The position numbers and the translations under genes were made by a program. A DNA stretch of 64,000 nt from Colius striatus. Its lineage: Eukaryota > Chordata > Aves > Coliiformes > Coliidae. The stretch covers positions 9,398,001 through 9,462,000 of the forward strand of contig NC_084774.1 of the NCBI RefSeq assembly GCF_028858725.1, in the 5' to 3' direction. The notes under the pieces were generated by a model. The model made no database searches. It saw only the letters and a list, made by a program, of their open reading frames with translations, and was not told the DNA's origin. Every line of letters begins with the position of its first letter. Position 1 is the first letter of the stretch. Shown here one piece after another: positions 10,501 through 23,400 of the stretch.

Positions 10501-13500
10501 ACTGACTCCTCCCTAGGAGCAGCTCATTAATCAGCCACTGCTGCTCTTTCTGCAGGTCACTTGCAGACAGCCTCAAGGAGGAGAAAGGTGGAGATAAAAT
10601 GGGGCTGTCAGGGGCCAGCAGAGCACAGTGGGACATCATCTCCCATGGAGCTGGGACCTGCCAGGGAGTCTCAGCTTTGCTTGCCACGTCTGGGATGTTT
10701 GAGGCAATTCTCTCCCTTGTGTCTAACAGTAGGGTTGAGCTTCCATTTGGGTGGATATTAGTGGAGGTTTCCTCCTCTGCCCAAACACCTATTTTTGTGA
10801 GACTTTGAGGAATTCAGTACACAGGAGGTCATGGCTCTCACTTAAACTGAGGGTGATATTGCACCATACAATGAGGATGCACAGAGCAGGTCATCAAACC
10901 AGCACCATTAACCTCTGCAAACGCTGCAGTGTGATGTTCTGTGATGGATGAGCAGCTCCACCAGCTGAGCAAGCGTTGGAGGCTGCTGCCTGTGTCCCCA
11001 GGGCTGGAGGAGGGAGCTGCCCCTGAGGCTGGTGGCCTGGAAATGAGCTGCCACTTGCTCGTGTCTCTGTGCCTCCCTGGCTGCAGCCTGGCTCATTCTG
11101 ACTGGCAGAGTGTCAGAAACACTCCTGCCTCTCCATTTAACACTTGAGAGAATCAGAGGATGGAGAAACACACATGGACCAGAGAGCAACACTGGTTTTT
11201 GTTTAGCCTGAGCCCTGTCTGAGGCACTTGGGTGAGAAGCCACTGCATGCTCTTTGCTTCGTGCTTGTCAGCTTCCTTAGCAGGTGCTCAGCACAGATGT
11301 AATTATTCCAGCAGGATGATCTCTTCAGTGAAGCTCTGACTGAACATTTCCTTGGTGCAAGGACTGTGGGGAGAGGGGCCAGGGCAGGCTGTGAAGGTGA
11401 TGGGCAGCCCTGTGTACTAACACACCCTCACAACATCAAGGGGTTCAGCCCTTCAGCTTGGCTGGTGGAGGGGACTTTGCTTTATTCCTATTGCTTTTGG
11501 CCCGTGAACAATCTGATGTCAGCTCAGCTGGATAGGCACACACCTGAGGACTTTCTGCAGCAGGAGTAACTGCCCAGGCTTGGGCTGCTGTGGAAGCTGA
11601 AGCAGCTTTTGGAACTGCAAAGCTTCTCGTGTCCTGTTTCCAGGTGAGATTGTTCCCAGCTCTGTGCCAGCCTTTGGGGATGCAGGTGGTGAAAGGAGGT
11701 GGATGCCACTAACAGAAAAGCTCCCTCACTTCAGTAGAAGGAGGGTGTTTGTTTTGTAAGACACCTAATCTCCTTTTAGCAACATCAAATGTGGGTGGAT
11801 CTGCCACCTCTCTCTTGTTTTACCCCTGGATTATCTCAAATGTGAATGAAACCCTGGTCCATGTCTGAGCTGACTCTGCCAATATCCTTATTGCAGGTCT
11901 GCAAAGGCTCTGCTGCACTTCCCTGCATGGAAAGGAAAAGCATTGCACAATGGATCCACGTTGTCCTTTTTGTGCTGTAATTGCCCAGATGTGCTTTCTT
12001 GCCCTGCTGAGCTGTTTCCAGCCCCTGAATCAGAGGAGGTCACCAGGAGCTGCTGGAGGGGCATCCTGGGGGCTGATGATTCCCCCTTGGGACAGTGAGA
12101 CCTTGATGGAGATGAGAAACCATTTGTCTTGTGTTACAACACTGTTGTTCTGGAGCATGGAAATAGCTGGTTGTTTACTGCCTGGTAAACTACTAAATAG
12201 CTGCTACTAGTGCTTAGTAAAGCAATAGTTACTGCTAGTAAAGTGCCTAGTAAATAACTAGCTATCCAACTGTGCAATTTCCTTATTCCTTTGGCTGGGT
12301 GATAGGGGTTGGGGAAGCTGAAGTGGAAGAAGAAGGTCTCAGGAGGAGGCTGGAGAGATGAGAGCCAGGGGACTTCATTGCATGCAAGCCCAACCTGAGG
12401 GAAGAGCTTTGCTGTAAAAGCATCCCTTCCCAAAGCAGCACTTCAGCTGCAGGTCCCTGAAGGCTGAAGCTGGGCACTTTGAAAGCTGGGAATTGCATTT
12501 ACCTGAACTTTCCTAAAAGGATGATTTCTAACATCGATTTCTAAAGCAAATCTAATGGATGTCAGAAGAAGAAAATGCCCAGAGATGGTCTCTGTGGATG
12601 GAACAGCCTTATTCTGTGCATCTCCTGGCCCAGGCCCACGGCTCCTGCAGAGCTCAGGCTGCCCAGATACAGCACATGCTCAGGTGAGGCTCTTTCTTTA
12701 CTGGTGGAGGCTTTATCCAACCATCTTAGGAATTACTGTGGTTTTTGCTTCATGTTTAGCAGTCTGATTTTTAGCTTGTCTCTTGCATAAAGCAGCAAAC
12801 ATTTCTTCATCCCTGGGCTTTGACCTAATTCCTGGCCATAAATATTCAATACCTGCAAGGCAGCAGAGAAGACCTGAGAAAATAGAAGCCCCCATCAAAT
12901 GAGAGAGATGTGACCCAGCCTTTCATTGATTTGCTTTTGTGGGACATAATGAAGTGCTGCATTTCCTTGCAGCCCTTGGCTCCCGTTCAGATCTCAAGAA
13001 GCCTTTGGTGATAAGGAGTGTTTTGGCTTTAAGTGAGACTGATGGGCTCTTGCAGTAGCTTGCACAGGGTGCTTTGTATTGTGTTGGCTGTAAGCAGAGC
13101 CACGAGGCACAGCCAAAACCCAGGCTTGTTTGTGATTGCAGTGAAGTGCCAAGATGTCACTCCTCCTTCTGTGGATCTTGCTTGTGTATTCCTTCCACTT
13201 CTGTGAGCATCAGTTGCTTTGCAGTTTGGCAGCTCTGGGTGGGCTCAGCTGCCCACCCTATCTGTCAGAGCATGAATGTTTTGCTTAAGCACAGGCTTAA
13301 ACCTCACCTAGATGATTTTATTCCCTGGAGAATGATGGACTTCAGCACATATCCAAGTGCTTCATTGAGCTGAGGCCCCAGGGCCCCACGCTGTGTCTGC
13401 AGAGCCCATACCAGCACACTCATTATCCTTTCTGGGAGCTGTATCAAGAATTTAGCTCCTTTTACACTGCTCATTGTCCTCCAGAAATAAGCAGCAGCAG

Positions 13501-16500
13501 CTTTTCCTTGATATGTGAAAGAAAAAGAGCAACTTTGCAACAGAATGAAGGAGCTGGGTCAATGCTTTGAGTGGCAAGACCCAAACTGGTCCATACCCTA
13601 CTCTGTAGCTGTGGAGTAGGGTCTTGCTGGAGCTGCCTTAGGGAGGCAAGTGGTGAGTCTGGACAGGGAGAATTTGGGCCACCTTTGTTAAGAGGCTGCA
13701 GATATCCAGGGTGGTTTAGATGTAAAGGCTCCTGTAAGATTTTGATACCTCCTGGCAAAGGAAAAGGACTTGAAAACCTTCCTTTGCCTTGCTCTCTTTC
13801 TGCCTATTGTATTATTTAATCTCACCTTTGCTCAGCAGAGCTCTTCTGTGCTGAAAGGAAATGAAATCTCTGCTGTGTTATTATTGCTCTCTGCTTAGAT
13901 AAATAACATCCTGCTGAATGCAGGGTATTGCACACAGGCTTTTACCTTCCAGATGCTCTGCCCTAGGGAAGCACAGCTCTAACAGGAGGGATGTGCTCAG
14001 AGCTGTTGCAGAAAACCTTTAGATCCCCACTTTTGGAACTGAACCCTTTAATAAGTAAACAAAGCTCCTGGGTGTTATGGGTGAGAAGGACTCCAGGAGC
14101 TGTCACCTACCAGGAATATGACAGCAGAAGCTGAGTTTTGATTCAGGAGGGTTTGTAGCAGATGCTTTGTCTTGCTTTTTTTTTGCCTGCTGCAGAGGGC
14201 TGGTTTGTGCTCTTTTGACACTGCTTTGCTGCTTTTCAGTTGCCCACATTCTCCAGACTGGTTAGGACCTCGAGAAAGTTTGGAAAAGCATTGCTCTAGT
14301 TCAGTTTCTTATTCATTGGAGCCAAAATAATACATCCTTTGGAAAGAGAATGTTATATCCATCAAGAACTTCCTTAGAGAGGCTTAATATCTGTGTGGGA
14401 TGGGGGAGGAAATTAGAGGTGGCTTAAGGCAGGGAGATAGGTGCAGAAACCTCCAGAGCTCCTGTAAATAGCTGCTTGCTCAGAAACGTGATGGGAAATG
14501 CTGGGAAGCTGTGTATTTGGGAATTGCCTTCCTGGGGAGGGAGATAGCAATCCCTGCTCTTGGGGATGGAATTTACCTGATGCCCTGTGAAATCTCTTGC
14601 TTCATGCTGGAGGATGCATGAGCATGGATGAGTGAGAATGAGTAAGGAACCCCAAGGAGGTGGGAGAGGGGTCCTTTGCCTGAGGGGATGCTGTAGGGTG
14701 GGCTCTGCTCTTCCAGCTTTAAAGCTGCAGAAGGAAGACCCCAATGATTGCAGTGGGCTCTGGGTGTGACTTCTGGAAGCCCTGTGCAGACAGGGATTAA
14801 AACACCACAAGCATTTCTCATAATGATAACTCAAAAATTTCCAACACAAAAGGTTTTCTGACCAAAACAAACCCCCAAACCTCTTCTGGACCTGGTTGTT
14901 GGACAGGGATTTTGTGGTTGCCTAGAAACCAGTGATCAGAGCATGATTGCATCCAATATGGGCTGACAAAGGGCATTTTCATCAGTATCATCATTGTTTA
15001 TGGCTGAACAGTCCAACAGCAGCTTCCAAGCCTCCAAAACTGGGCAAAATTGGTCTTGGAATTGTCTGGAAGCTAAAATATGGGCAGAAAAAGGTGATGC
15101 TGGGAAGTTTTAGGTAGGGATCATCACATGGGTGAGCCCCTGGATTGCAGGATAAGGAAACACTGGCTTTGCCTCAAGGATCTCCCACATTCAGGAGCCA
15201 AGTTAGAGCAGACTTGAAAGAAAGGCATGAAGCAATGCTTTGAAAAAGGAGCTAAACAGCAAATGATGTGTAGCAGAAATGATAAGAGCTTGAAATTCGT
15301 GGTTGTCAGGAGGAAGGGCAAACAACCTGGAATATCTTTAGACAGAACCCCAACCCCCCAGTGCCAGCTGGTGAGTTCCTCCCTGGATGACATGGTTCAA
15401 CCAGAGCAGTGAGATCTGGTCAGTATGTCTTTGTGGCATTTGGAAAGACAAAATGATGTGCTTTATCTCCCTAATGGCAGAGCAAAATCTCTCCCTCTCT
15501 CTTTCCATCTCTAATCAGCAGGGCTGTAAATTATCTCAGTGTTGTCAGGGGGGACACTTAGAAATCAGCGTCCATGTCACTTGTGCTTGAGTGTCTCAGA
15601 AGAGCTGCCTCAGAAGATTGAGGTCTGCAGATGTTCATTTTTAATCAACAACAGAAAGGCTGGGAAGAGGCTAGTTTATATTTCAGAAAGCCTGTCATTA
15701 TGTCCCAGTTAACTACCAGCCAGGAATCCTGGAGCACAGAACGCTACAGGTGAAAGGGAATTCACACAACGAGGGATTAAAGGCTACAGGAATCAAACTA
15801 AGGGCTTTATGAAACACAAGTCTTGAGCAGAAGGAATTCATTAGTGTAGCCATGGTTATTAGGTGGCTCTAATACTTTTCACAAAGGGTTTGACATAGTT
15901 TCATGGGGCATTTGGGTTAAACCCACTGCAGCAGGTAGCTGGGAGGGCTGAGGGGAATGATGAGGTGATGAGGGCTTGGCATATACCTTCATCAGGTCCT
16001 ACACTGACCTTTGCAGGACATAAAAGCTTTTTGCTGTGCTATTTGTTAGAGGAATGAGCTTTTTTGTCCTTTTCTTTCTAGGATGCAGTCATCTGTAAAA
16101 GTTCTGGGTGAGGATGTGATTCAACTGAAAGGAATGCATTTCAAAACAAAGCTACAACAACATCTAAAAAGCTGGGTATAGTCTGCCCATGTGGTTGTGG
16201 GCTCCATCCAAGAGGCACTTGGATGAATTCTCAGCACTTGACTTGCCCATGTGCTTGTTGCAGGGTTATCAAAAGGTCTGTGTCCAGAGGTATCTTTACA
16301 GTGCCCAGAGCAGCCTTGCAGCCAGCATCTTCCAAAGCCAAGAAACAGCATCTTCACCTCTCTGTCTTCCCAAAGGTGCTGAGGGACCCATGTGGACCAG
16401 AGGATCAGCTGAAGTTGTCAGGGAGCTGGTGGGTCAGAAGATCTTTGGTTTTGAACCAGAGATGGGGAAACCACTGCCTGGAGTGAGGCAGGTTCAGGGG

Positions 16501-19500
16501 AGTGAGGTGTTTGCCTTTGCTTTCCATCTCCCCGTTTGTTTTCTGGCACCTCAAGGATGATGTCTGTGTGTTAAAAGAAAGGAGCTGCTGGAGTAGCCCT
16601 CCCAAAGCATCCCAGGGGCTCTCTGTGGGGGATGAGACACATGCCCACCAACTGGAAAAAATCCCTCTCTCTCCTCTTCCAGGGCTCTGCTGGGCAGCCT
16701 GGGCTTTGCTATGGGGGTTGCTGCCCTGTCTGCCCCAGCTCTGCTGTGCTGATGGTCCTTACTGTGCTCTCCTCGTGCACACACAACCTGGAGTTACCCT
16801 GCATGATGTCACTTTGACTCTGCAAAGGCCTTGGTTTAGAGCTGTGACTCCCTGTGAGATTCTACCTTCTCCAAGGACTGCTCCTGGCTGTGGGCTATTA
16901 GAAACAGGTAACAATGCTCCCCAAAGCTCACCCTTCCTCACAGCATCACCCTGGCTATTGGCAGTAAGCCCCACTCCAGCCCTAAGCCCAAGGAGACACA
17001 CAAATTCCCCTTGAAATGTGACCCCAACATTTCTTTTTGTTCTTCCTGTTTGTTTCTGCCATTTCACTTGAAAGGACACAAGGCTGCAGTGAAAGATGTG
17101 CTGGGAGAGCTGCTCAGCACAGGCAGAGCCTCTCAGAGTTGCTAGGTGACTGCTGCCCTCAGGGCATGATCCCCCAATACCTCCTGCTCCTGGGATGAGT
17201 AAATGCATCTCCTCTGCAGCCATTCAGCAAAACCCCCTGTCACTTGGGTCTTGCTGCTTGAGTCATTCCCACTGGGAGCAATGGGTTATGTGGGTGGGAG
17301 AGAAAGGTTCCTGCCACCCTGAAGATGCTCAGCCCCCAGAGCAAACCTCTCCCATGGGGCTGGGCTTGGCCCCTGGCTGCATCTCAGCCACTTGCTACCC
17401 CACAGTCCTGTGCCAAAGAGCTGCTCTTGGCACACAGGCACAGCAATGGCAAGGAAAGCATGTGCCCCTTGGCCAGTGCTCTTGGGCTGGCAATCATACA
17501 CCTTGTCTGTATTTTCTTCAGCTGTCCCTAGAGGTTAGAGAAGCCTTTTACATCCTGACTGGAGAAATGAGGAGAGCAAGGTACAAGGAGGAAGGTGACC
17601 TGCTCCAGGTGCAGGCACTGACCTCTCTGGATGTGCAAGCACGTGCCTGTGACATGTCTGTGTACATCCAAGGTTTTAAGCATTTCTCAAGTTAAAGACA
17701 GTTACAGAGCAATATTACAAGGTTGTTTGGCTTATTTTCCCTTTGGTTTCACAAGAAGGACAGGATTCCAGTGGCCAAAATCAATGAACAAGTCTTGTAA
17801 GGTCATTTCTTCCAGGAGGATAAACAAGAGCTATTTTAGCCCATGGTAGCCAATGATTTTAATGCCTGAGTGCTCTCTCTTAAGAACATATTACAAAGGA
17901 AAGGGAAACTTGTTTTAGTGACTTTGGCCAAGTTGAAATTAATCATGAGCTGCTGCATTTTCAAGCTGTTTCCCCCTGTTTGTGGTATCAGCAAGGTGAA
18001 GTGGTGGCTGCCACTGCAGTGGTGGGATACAGCTCCCAGCACTTCTCCAGCAGCAGCATCCAGAAGGCTACTCCCAGCACATGTGGTAGACATTGCACAG
18101 ACATGAGCTGAACTGCAGCTTGTGCCTCAAAGAGTTTTCAATTCAAGGTGAAAGGGAAAAGGTTGTGAGGAGTCAATGGCAAAGTATAAGCCACTGTTTT
18201 CAGCAGTGCTGTTGGCCATGCTCATTACCAGGTGGCTTTTGGAAGCTTTGCTGCAGAACGTGGAGCAAACACTTACTAACACATATTAAGGGGTGAAGGA
18301 AGGATTTTCTTTCCCACCAAGACTTCAGTGTTGAGAAAAGCTGCTGCAGATGAGCTGGGAAATGGGGTCTGGGAGCAGAGTATGAGCAGCAAAGCCAGGA
18401 CTGGCCTGGAGAAGGACTCAGGGGGTTTCTTTCACAAAGCATCAGGAGGTTCCAGAAGCCCTTGGTGAGCTGTTGATGTGATCTGAACAAAGGGCACAGC
18501 CTCACACAGCTAACAAGCTCCAGGGCAGCTCCTCTGCCTTTGATTTGAGGCTTTTCTCCAAGCAAGGACAGTAAATTGTAAGCCAAAATCATTCCTGCCG
18601 AGGATCCAATGATGCTTCAAGTTCCTCCAAGCTTTCAGATAAACAGGGTGGAGCAGTGCAGTGAATTTGGTAAGAAACCTCTGAAAATGTGCAGGGAACA
18701 TAATGAAGCAAAATTGATCTGTTGTTTTCTCTCAGGAAACAAATACTGCACGAGGAGGCAGGCTGGAGGAATACAGCTGTACTTTCAAAACATGTCAGTC
18801 CCAGGGACAGCAGCTGTCCTCAGACATTAATGTTTTCATGTAAGAAGAAGAGAGAAATTAGGAGCTGTGTTTATGCAGCTGCATCTTAAGATCTAAGGAT
18901 GCAATCCTCCAAACAGCCCATCTCCATATTCAGCCCCAAGCTGCACAAAAGCCTGATCTGAACAACAGCCTTGAGACACGTGCAGTGGCCTTGCTGAAAG
19001 GCAGGAGTTTGGAGAAGAGAGGATGGCTCTGCTTCAGAGCTGAGTGAGAGGCACTTTGCACATCAAAGGTAAACCCAGGAGTTAACCAGGAAAAAGGATA
19101 CACAGCACATCTGAAGCAGAGGATGCCCTTGAGGGGGTGGAGAGTGAACTGGAGGAGAGCAGCAGTTGCTCAGCTGGGTTGGGAAAGGCTGGGAGATGTC
19201 CCTCTGACAGGCTGCATGTGATGCCTGAGCCCAGGAGAAATGTTCTTGGGCATTTTCATCCCTGTCTAAATCCTTTGGTAGTGGTCCAGGTAAATCAGTG
19301 TGACAGCTCTGCTCTTCTGCAGGGATAAGACAGTTCCCAGGGCAAGTCAGAGAGGATGGTTGGGGTACATCCATCACTGGGGACATCCCAGGGTCCCTGA
19401 TCGAGTCTAAGACAATGTGGGTGGGGAAGGGGTCTTTGCTTGTTCCTTTGCAGCCCACATAAAGGCCCTGGGTGATGTTGGGTTCTGCCTCTGCAATATT

Positions 19501-20039
19501 TCAAGGGAGACCCAAGGCTTGGAGCAAGCCAGCTTCTCACTGCAGGCTGAGGGATGTCCACATGGGTGAGCCTGACCAAGTGGGAGGTGAAGTTACAGGG
19601 TGTCATCAGGCCCCTGATGCCCCTGAGGCTTTTGCTGCTCCTCTGGGCTGTGTTTCGTCTCAGATGTGCCACAGCAGTAAAAGGGCTTCGTTGGGTGTCT
19701 GCAGAGAGCTGCACCCTGCAGATGCTGCTCAGAGCCAGGGAGGGCACAGCCCCTGCTCCTGGCACTGACCTGCAGCCCGAGGGGTGACCTGGCAACTGAC
19801 AAATGCCATTTCCCAACTGACTTCTGAAAGGCTTTCCTGTGCCTTTTAAATATGTCTCACCCTCTAGTGCTGTGAGGAAGCAGAGGTCTGGCTGGTGCTT
19901 TACTGCACCCAGTGTGGAGCCTCAGCAGTTGCAAAGGGATTGCTGAGGATGAGAAGGATCCTTGTGTCATTTTGGGGGGAGAGGAAGAGGAAGGTGCTGG
20001 CAGACACACACAGATGGGCTGGGGGAACCCTTCTGCCCA
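7553..20039. other. Non-coding stretch, no gene recognised
   Basis: No exon, RNA gene or CR1 was recognised. Notable sequence features are described separately: a SOX/homeodomain-type motif cluster near 8.8 kb, a TAGTAAA-rich degenerate repeat at 12181-12272 and an inverted repeat at 13574-13627. Open frames up to about 170 codons (for example 16502-17014 plus) show no family signature. Confidence 0.45.
13574..13627. repeat. Compound inverted repeat (hairpin-capable)
   Basis: Two overlapping complementary arm pairs are present. GCAAGACCC (13574-13582) pairs with GGGTCTTGC (13619-13627). ACCCTACTC (13595-13603) pairs with GAGTAGGGT (13614-13622) around a 10-nt loop. Together they could fold as one stem with a one-sided bulge of about 14 nt. 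No flanking repeat family is recognised. Confidence 0.8.
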
Positions 20040-20440
20040 GAGCAAACGACGGGCTGCGAACAGGTTTGGAGGAGATGGGTGAATGCAGAGTTGCAGCGGG
20101 GCAGAAGCTGCTGTGCCAGTTCATGGCAGAGCTCCCAGGGCTCCTGTTTCTTGCAGCCACGTTTCCTGCTGCTTTCTGCAGCTGCCACAAGCACTTCCAG
20201 CACTCACACACTCAGTGCTGGCTCTCGAGAGCCCTTGGCTGCACGGCGTGGGCACGGGGCGTGCTCTGAGAGCAGGCAGCTGCCAGTCCTGCTTCCCAAA
20301 GGGCCCAGAGCTCTCCTCTGCCTTCACAGGAGCTTCACGTTCCTCCTCCAGCTCCTCTGTGAGGTTTTGCTGTGTCTTGTTGTTAAAGAGCAAAAAAACC
20401 CCCACCCCATCTAATCCCAGCAGCCCCCCAGCTCACCGGG
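20040..20440. other. CpG-enriched patch in otherwise CpG-poor sequence
   Basis: CpG dinucleotides cluster here, for example 'aacgacgggctgcgaac' near 20044 and 'cacggcgtgggcacggggcg' near 20240, whereas the surrounding kilobases are CpG-poor. Open frames of 94-153 codons overlap on both strands, as expected for stop-poor GC-rich DNA, and none resembles a known protein. It could be a small CpG island, an alternative promoter or an old exon. A very strong plus-strand splice acceptor follows at 20544. Confidence 0.35.
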
Positions 20441-23400
20441 AAATGGTTTCTCAGCACTCTCCTTGGGGATGGCAGCAGCTGCTATTTCTTGGAACCAGAG
20501 CAAATATTTTGCTTCTCTTTCTTTGTTTCTTCCCTTTTTCCTAGAAGTTAATTTCCAGCCATGCCATCTGCTTGCCAGAGGTGACACCTTCCAGAGCAGA
20601 GGTAGCCCATGTCACGGGAGGACTCTTGTGGAAGGTTTCTGAGTGGTTCTGTTTCATGTTTCCTTTGTTTGTTTTCCATCAAGGTCACCCTGGCTCTCAC
20701 CAAGGACTTTTTGCTCTTACTTCAGCTCAAGCTTTCAAGAAAATGTTCCTGGTCTCATTGCTTTCTGTGAAAAATGCTGTGCAGGGTTGGCTGAAACTGC
20801 AGGAAAATGTGGGTGAGATTCATCTGGGCTTGAGCTAGGAGTGAAAAGGGGATGGGAAAGTTTGCCTTGAACTCATGGTCTTTGATTCTGTTTGGATCCT
20901 TGTGATGCATGTGCTGTCAGGGAAATCAGTGTACATCAACTGAACAGAATCCTCAGGGGAAGGGGAATAAAAGGAGCTGAAATAGTTACAAAACCATCCA
21001 TCAAGTAGAAGTTTAAAGCCCAGTACATTTCCATGCTGGAAACAAAGGCATCCCACAGATCCCTGAACCAGACATGTTACTGTTTTATGTGGAAGGTACC
21101 TGGGTACAGTGGTGAACTTCCCTAGCAGAGGAGGCATGAGGGTTGTGCAGGTGCAGTAGTGAGGGATGCAGGGAGGAGAACATCCATCAGGTCCAGCAGT
21201 GTGGGGTGAAAGCACGTGTAGGGATGCTCTGTGCACTCACAGCTCCCAATTTACACACAGTGTTGCAACTAAAACCCACAGAACCTGAGGGCTTGTGGAG
21301 CCACTTTGCTGATGCCCACTTCTGTGTTCTCCTGGATGTGAGGGGTCTTGGTCCCCATGGTAAGTGGGGCAGGACTGAAGGAGTCAAACTCTTCCCTTGA
21401 AATCCCAAGGAGTGTTGTTTCCCCTTTCAGCTCCTGAAGCTTGGCAACACTTGCAAGTGCCATTGCCTGTCAGGAAGATCTTTTGCAGTTCCCATCCCCT
21501 GGAGTGGAAGCTGCCTATCAAGTGTCTCCTCTCCACAGTTTCATGTTTCTGGTGAAACTACTGATTTGATTTGTAGATTATGTTTGAAGGTAATGAACAT
21601 CTATCACAGAGTGGAGCTGCCACCTCAGGGGAAAGCCAAGGAAGGGTCAGGGGAATAAAACAAGCCTTCCTTCTGGGGCTGCATCAGCAGATCAACCCTA
21701 GAAGGCAAAAGCCATTTAGCCCATGGGACCTGCTTTGCACATCACTGGGATGACAGTGGGAGAAAGGGAATGGGGAGCAGGGCACTGGGATGGGTTCTGT
21801 CCCAGCTTGGGGAAGGGCAGGGGGATGGTGTCACCAAGGAGATGGTGTGAAATGGAGAGGATGAGGTGGTGGTTGGACATCTGGATGGGGCTGGGGCTGA
21901 CCAGCTGTGTGCCTTGGCTGGTGGGCAGGGGCTTGGGCAAGAGTCTGGGCTCCCCAGCAGTGGTGGGATGCTGGAGAAGGATGGGGGAGTGTTTATATCT
22001 CTCACAGAACACTGGCAACAGCAAGAGATTCTGCTGACCTTTAGTGATGACATACCCATTTCTCCTTTTTACCTATTGAACAGCATCTCTCTCATGGGTA
22101 AGAGATCTCAGCTGAAACATTTAGATGCAGAATTAAGCAATAAAGCAGAAAACAACCCAGAGAGGTGCATCTGCAGCACTGCCAACCCTTCCAACCTTCA
22201 GCCTTCAAGGGAAGACCAGCAAGGTGATTTTCCAGGGAGACCTGCAAATCGGTATGAGTCCCACAAACTGCTGAGGAGGTGTGCCTTGGGCAAGAAAAAG
22301 TCATATCTTCTTGCTTCAGACAGGGTCACTTACTGCCCTACCTTACATCTGCAGAGGAGTGCACTAGAAGCCAGTGAGATGCTGAGCACGGGTCTCCTCT
22401 CCCAGCACAGCTGCTTCCCTCAACGTTCACTCCAACACCTGCAGCCTTGCACAGGGACACATGGTGTCTGTCACCCCAGGAATGTTAAAGGGAGCTCAGG
22501 AAAGTGCAGCTTTGGGGCTTTGCAAGGTGCTGCAAGAAGGTCAGCTCAAGGAAAGCTCCCACTCCGCTAACCTTCCACTAGAGAAAGGTTCCTGTTTTCT
22601 TTCAGGTGTCCTTGCTCCATCCTAGGTGTGAGCTTTCCATGTGTTCCCTGGGATGGAAGAGCTGACTAGACAGTGAGAGCAAAGCCATATGCTCCATGTC
22701 ATCATTTGTATCCCACACTTTCTAAATCCCACACCAAGATCACAGCATTTTTCTCACTTAGGAATTTTATGGGAGGCAAAGAAAAGCCTAATAGAAGGCA
22801 GAAGGAGCTCCATGTTTTCTGCTTCAGCATCACCTGCTGGTCCCAATGGGATCTGCAAACCCATGAAAGAGCTCAGGAGCTGGTGGGTTGGGCAGAAGGT
22901 GTAAAGCAGCCCATTTTGCAGGCTTTGGGGTTTTGCATGGGATGTGTGGGTGCTGCTCTGTAATAGCTCACTACCTGAAGGCTTACACAAAGAAAACAAG
23001 GGCAAGAAGGACAGTAATAAAGCAGCCTTATGAAGTCATTTACATTTTACTGGCCTCCTCTGAGAGGCACAGTGAGGAGACAATAAAAGGCATTCTCGGG
23101 CAAGGTTTAACAACCACCCTGGGTGACAGTGGCACTGAACTGCTTTAGGATGTAGCTTAAGCTTAGTAGGAGCAACTCCAAATGTGTTGTGAAATGTAAT
23201 CCATCTTGTCTGAAAGATCAAAATCTGCAGGCAAGCACAAATCCAATCCTCCAAATGTGTAGCTGTCCTTGAGCTCCAGGAGCAATATTCCAAATGCCAT
23301 TTGCCTCCTTCTGCACTTTCCCCAGCCCTCAGTCAGGCTTTCCTGAAGCCAACTGGTAGAGGGAGAGGATGCTCCAGCTTGTAGGGTGATCTTATACAAA

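Noticed and set aside
21866-22570. A 234-codon plus-strand open frame
   Set aside because: No domain, signal or splice context, and its composition is that of the surrounding non-coding DNA. A frame of this length is expected by chance in 64 kb of stop-poor sequence.
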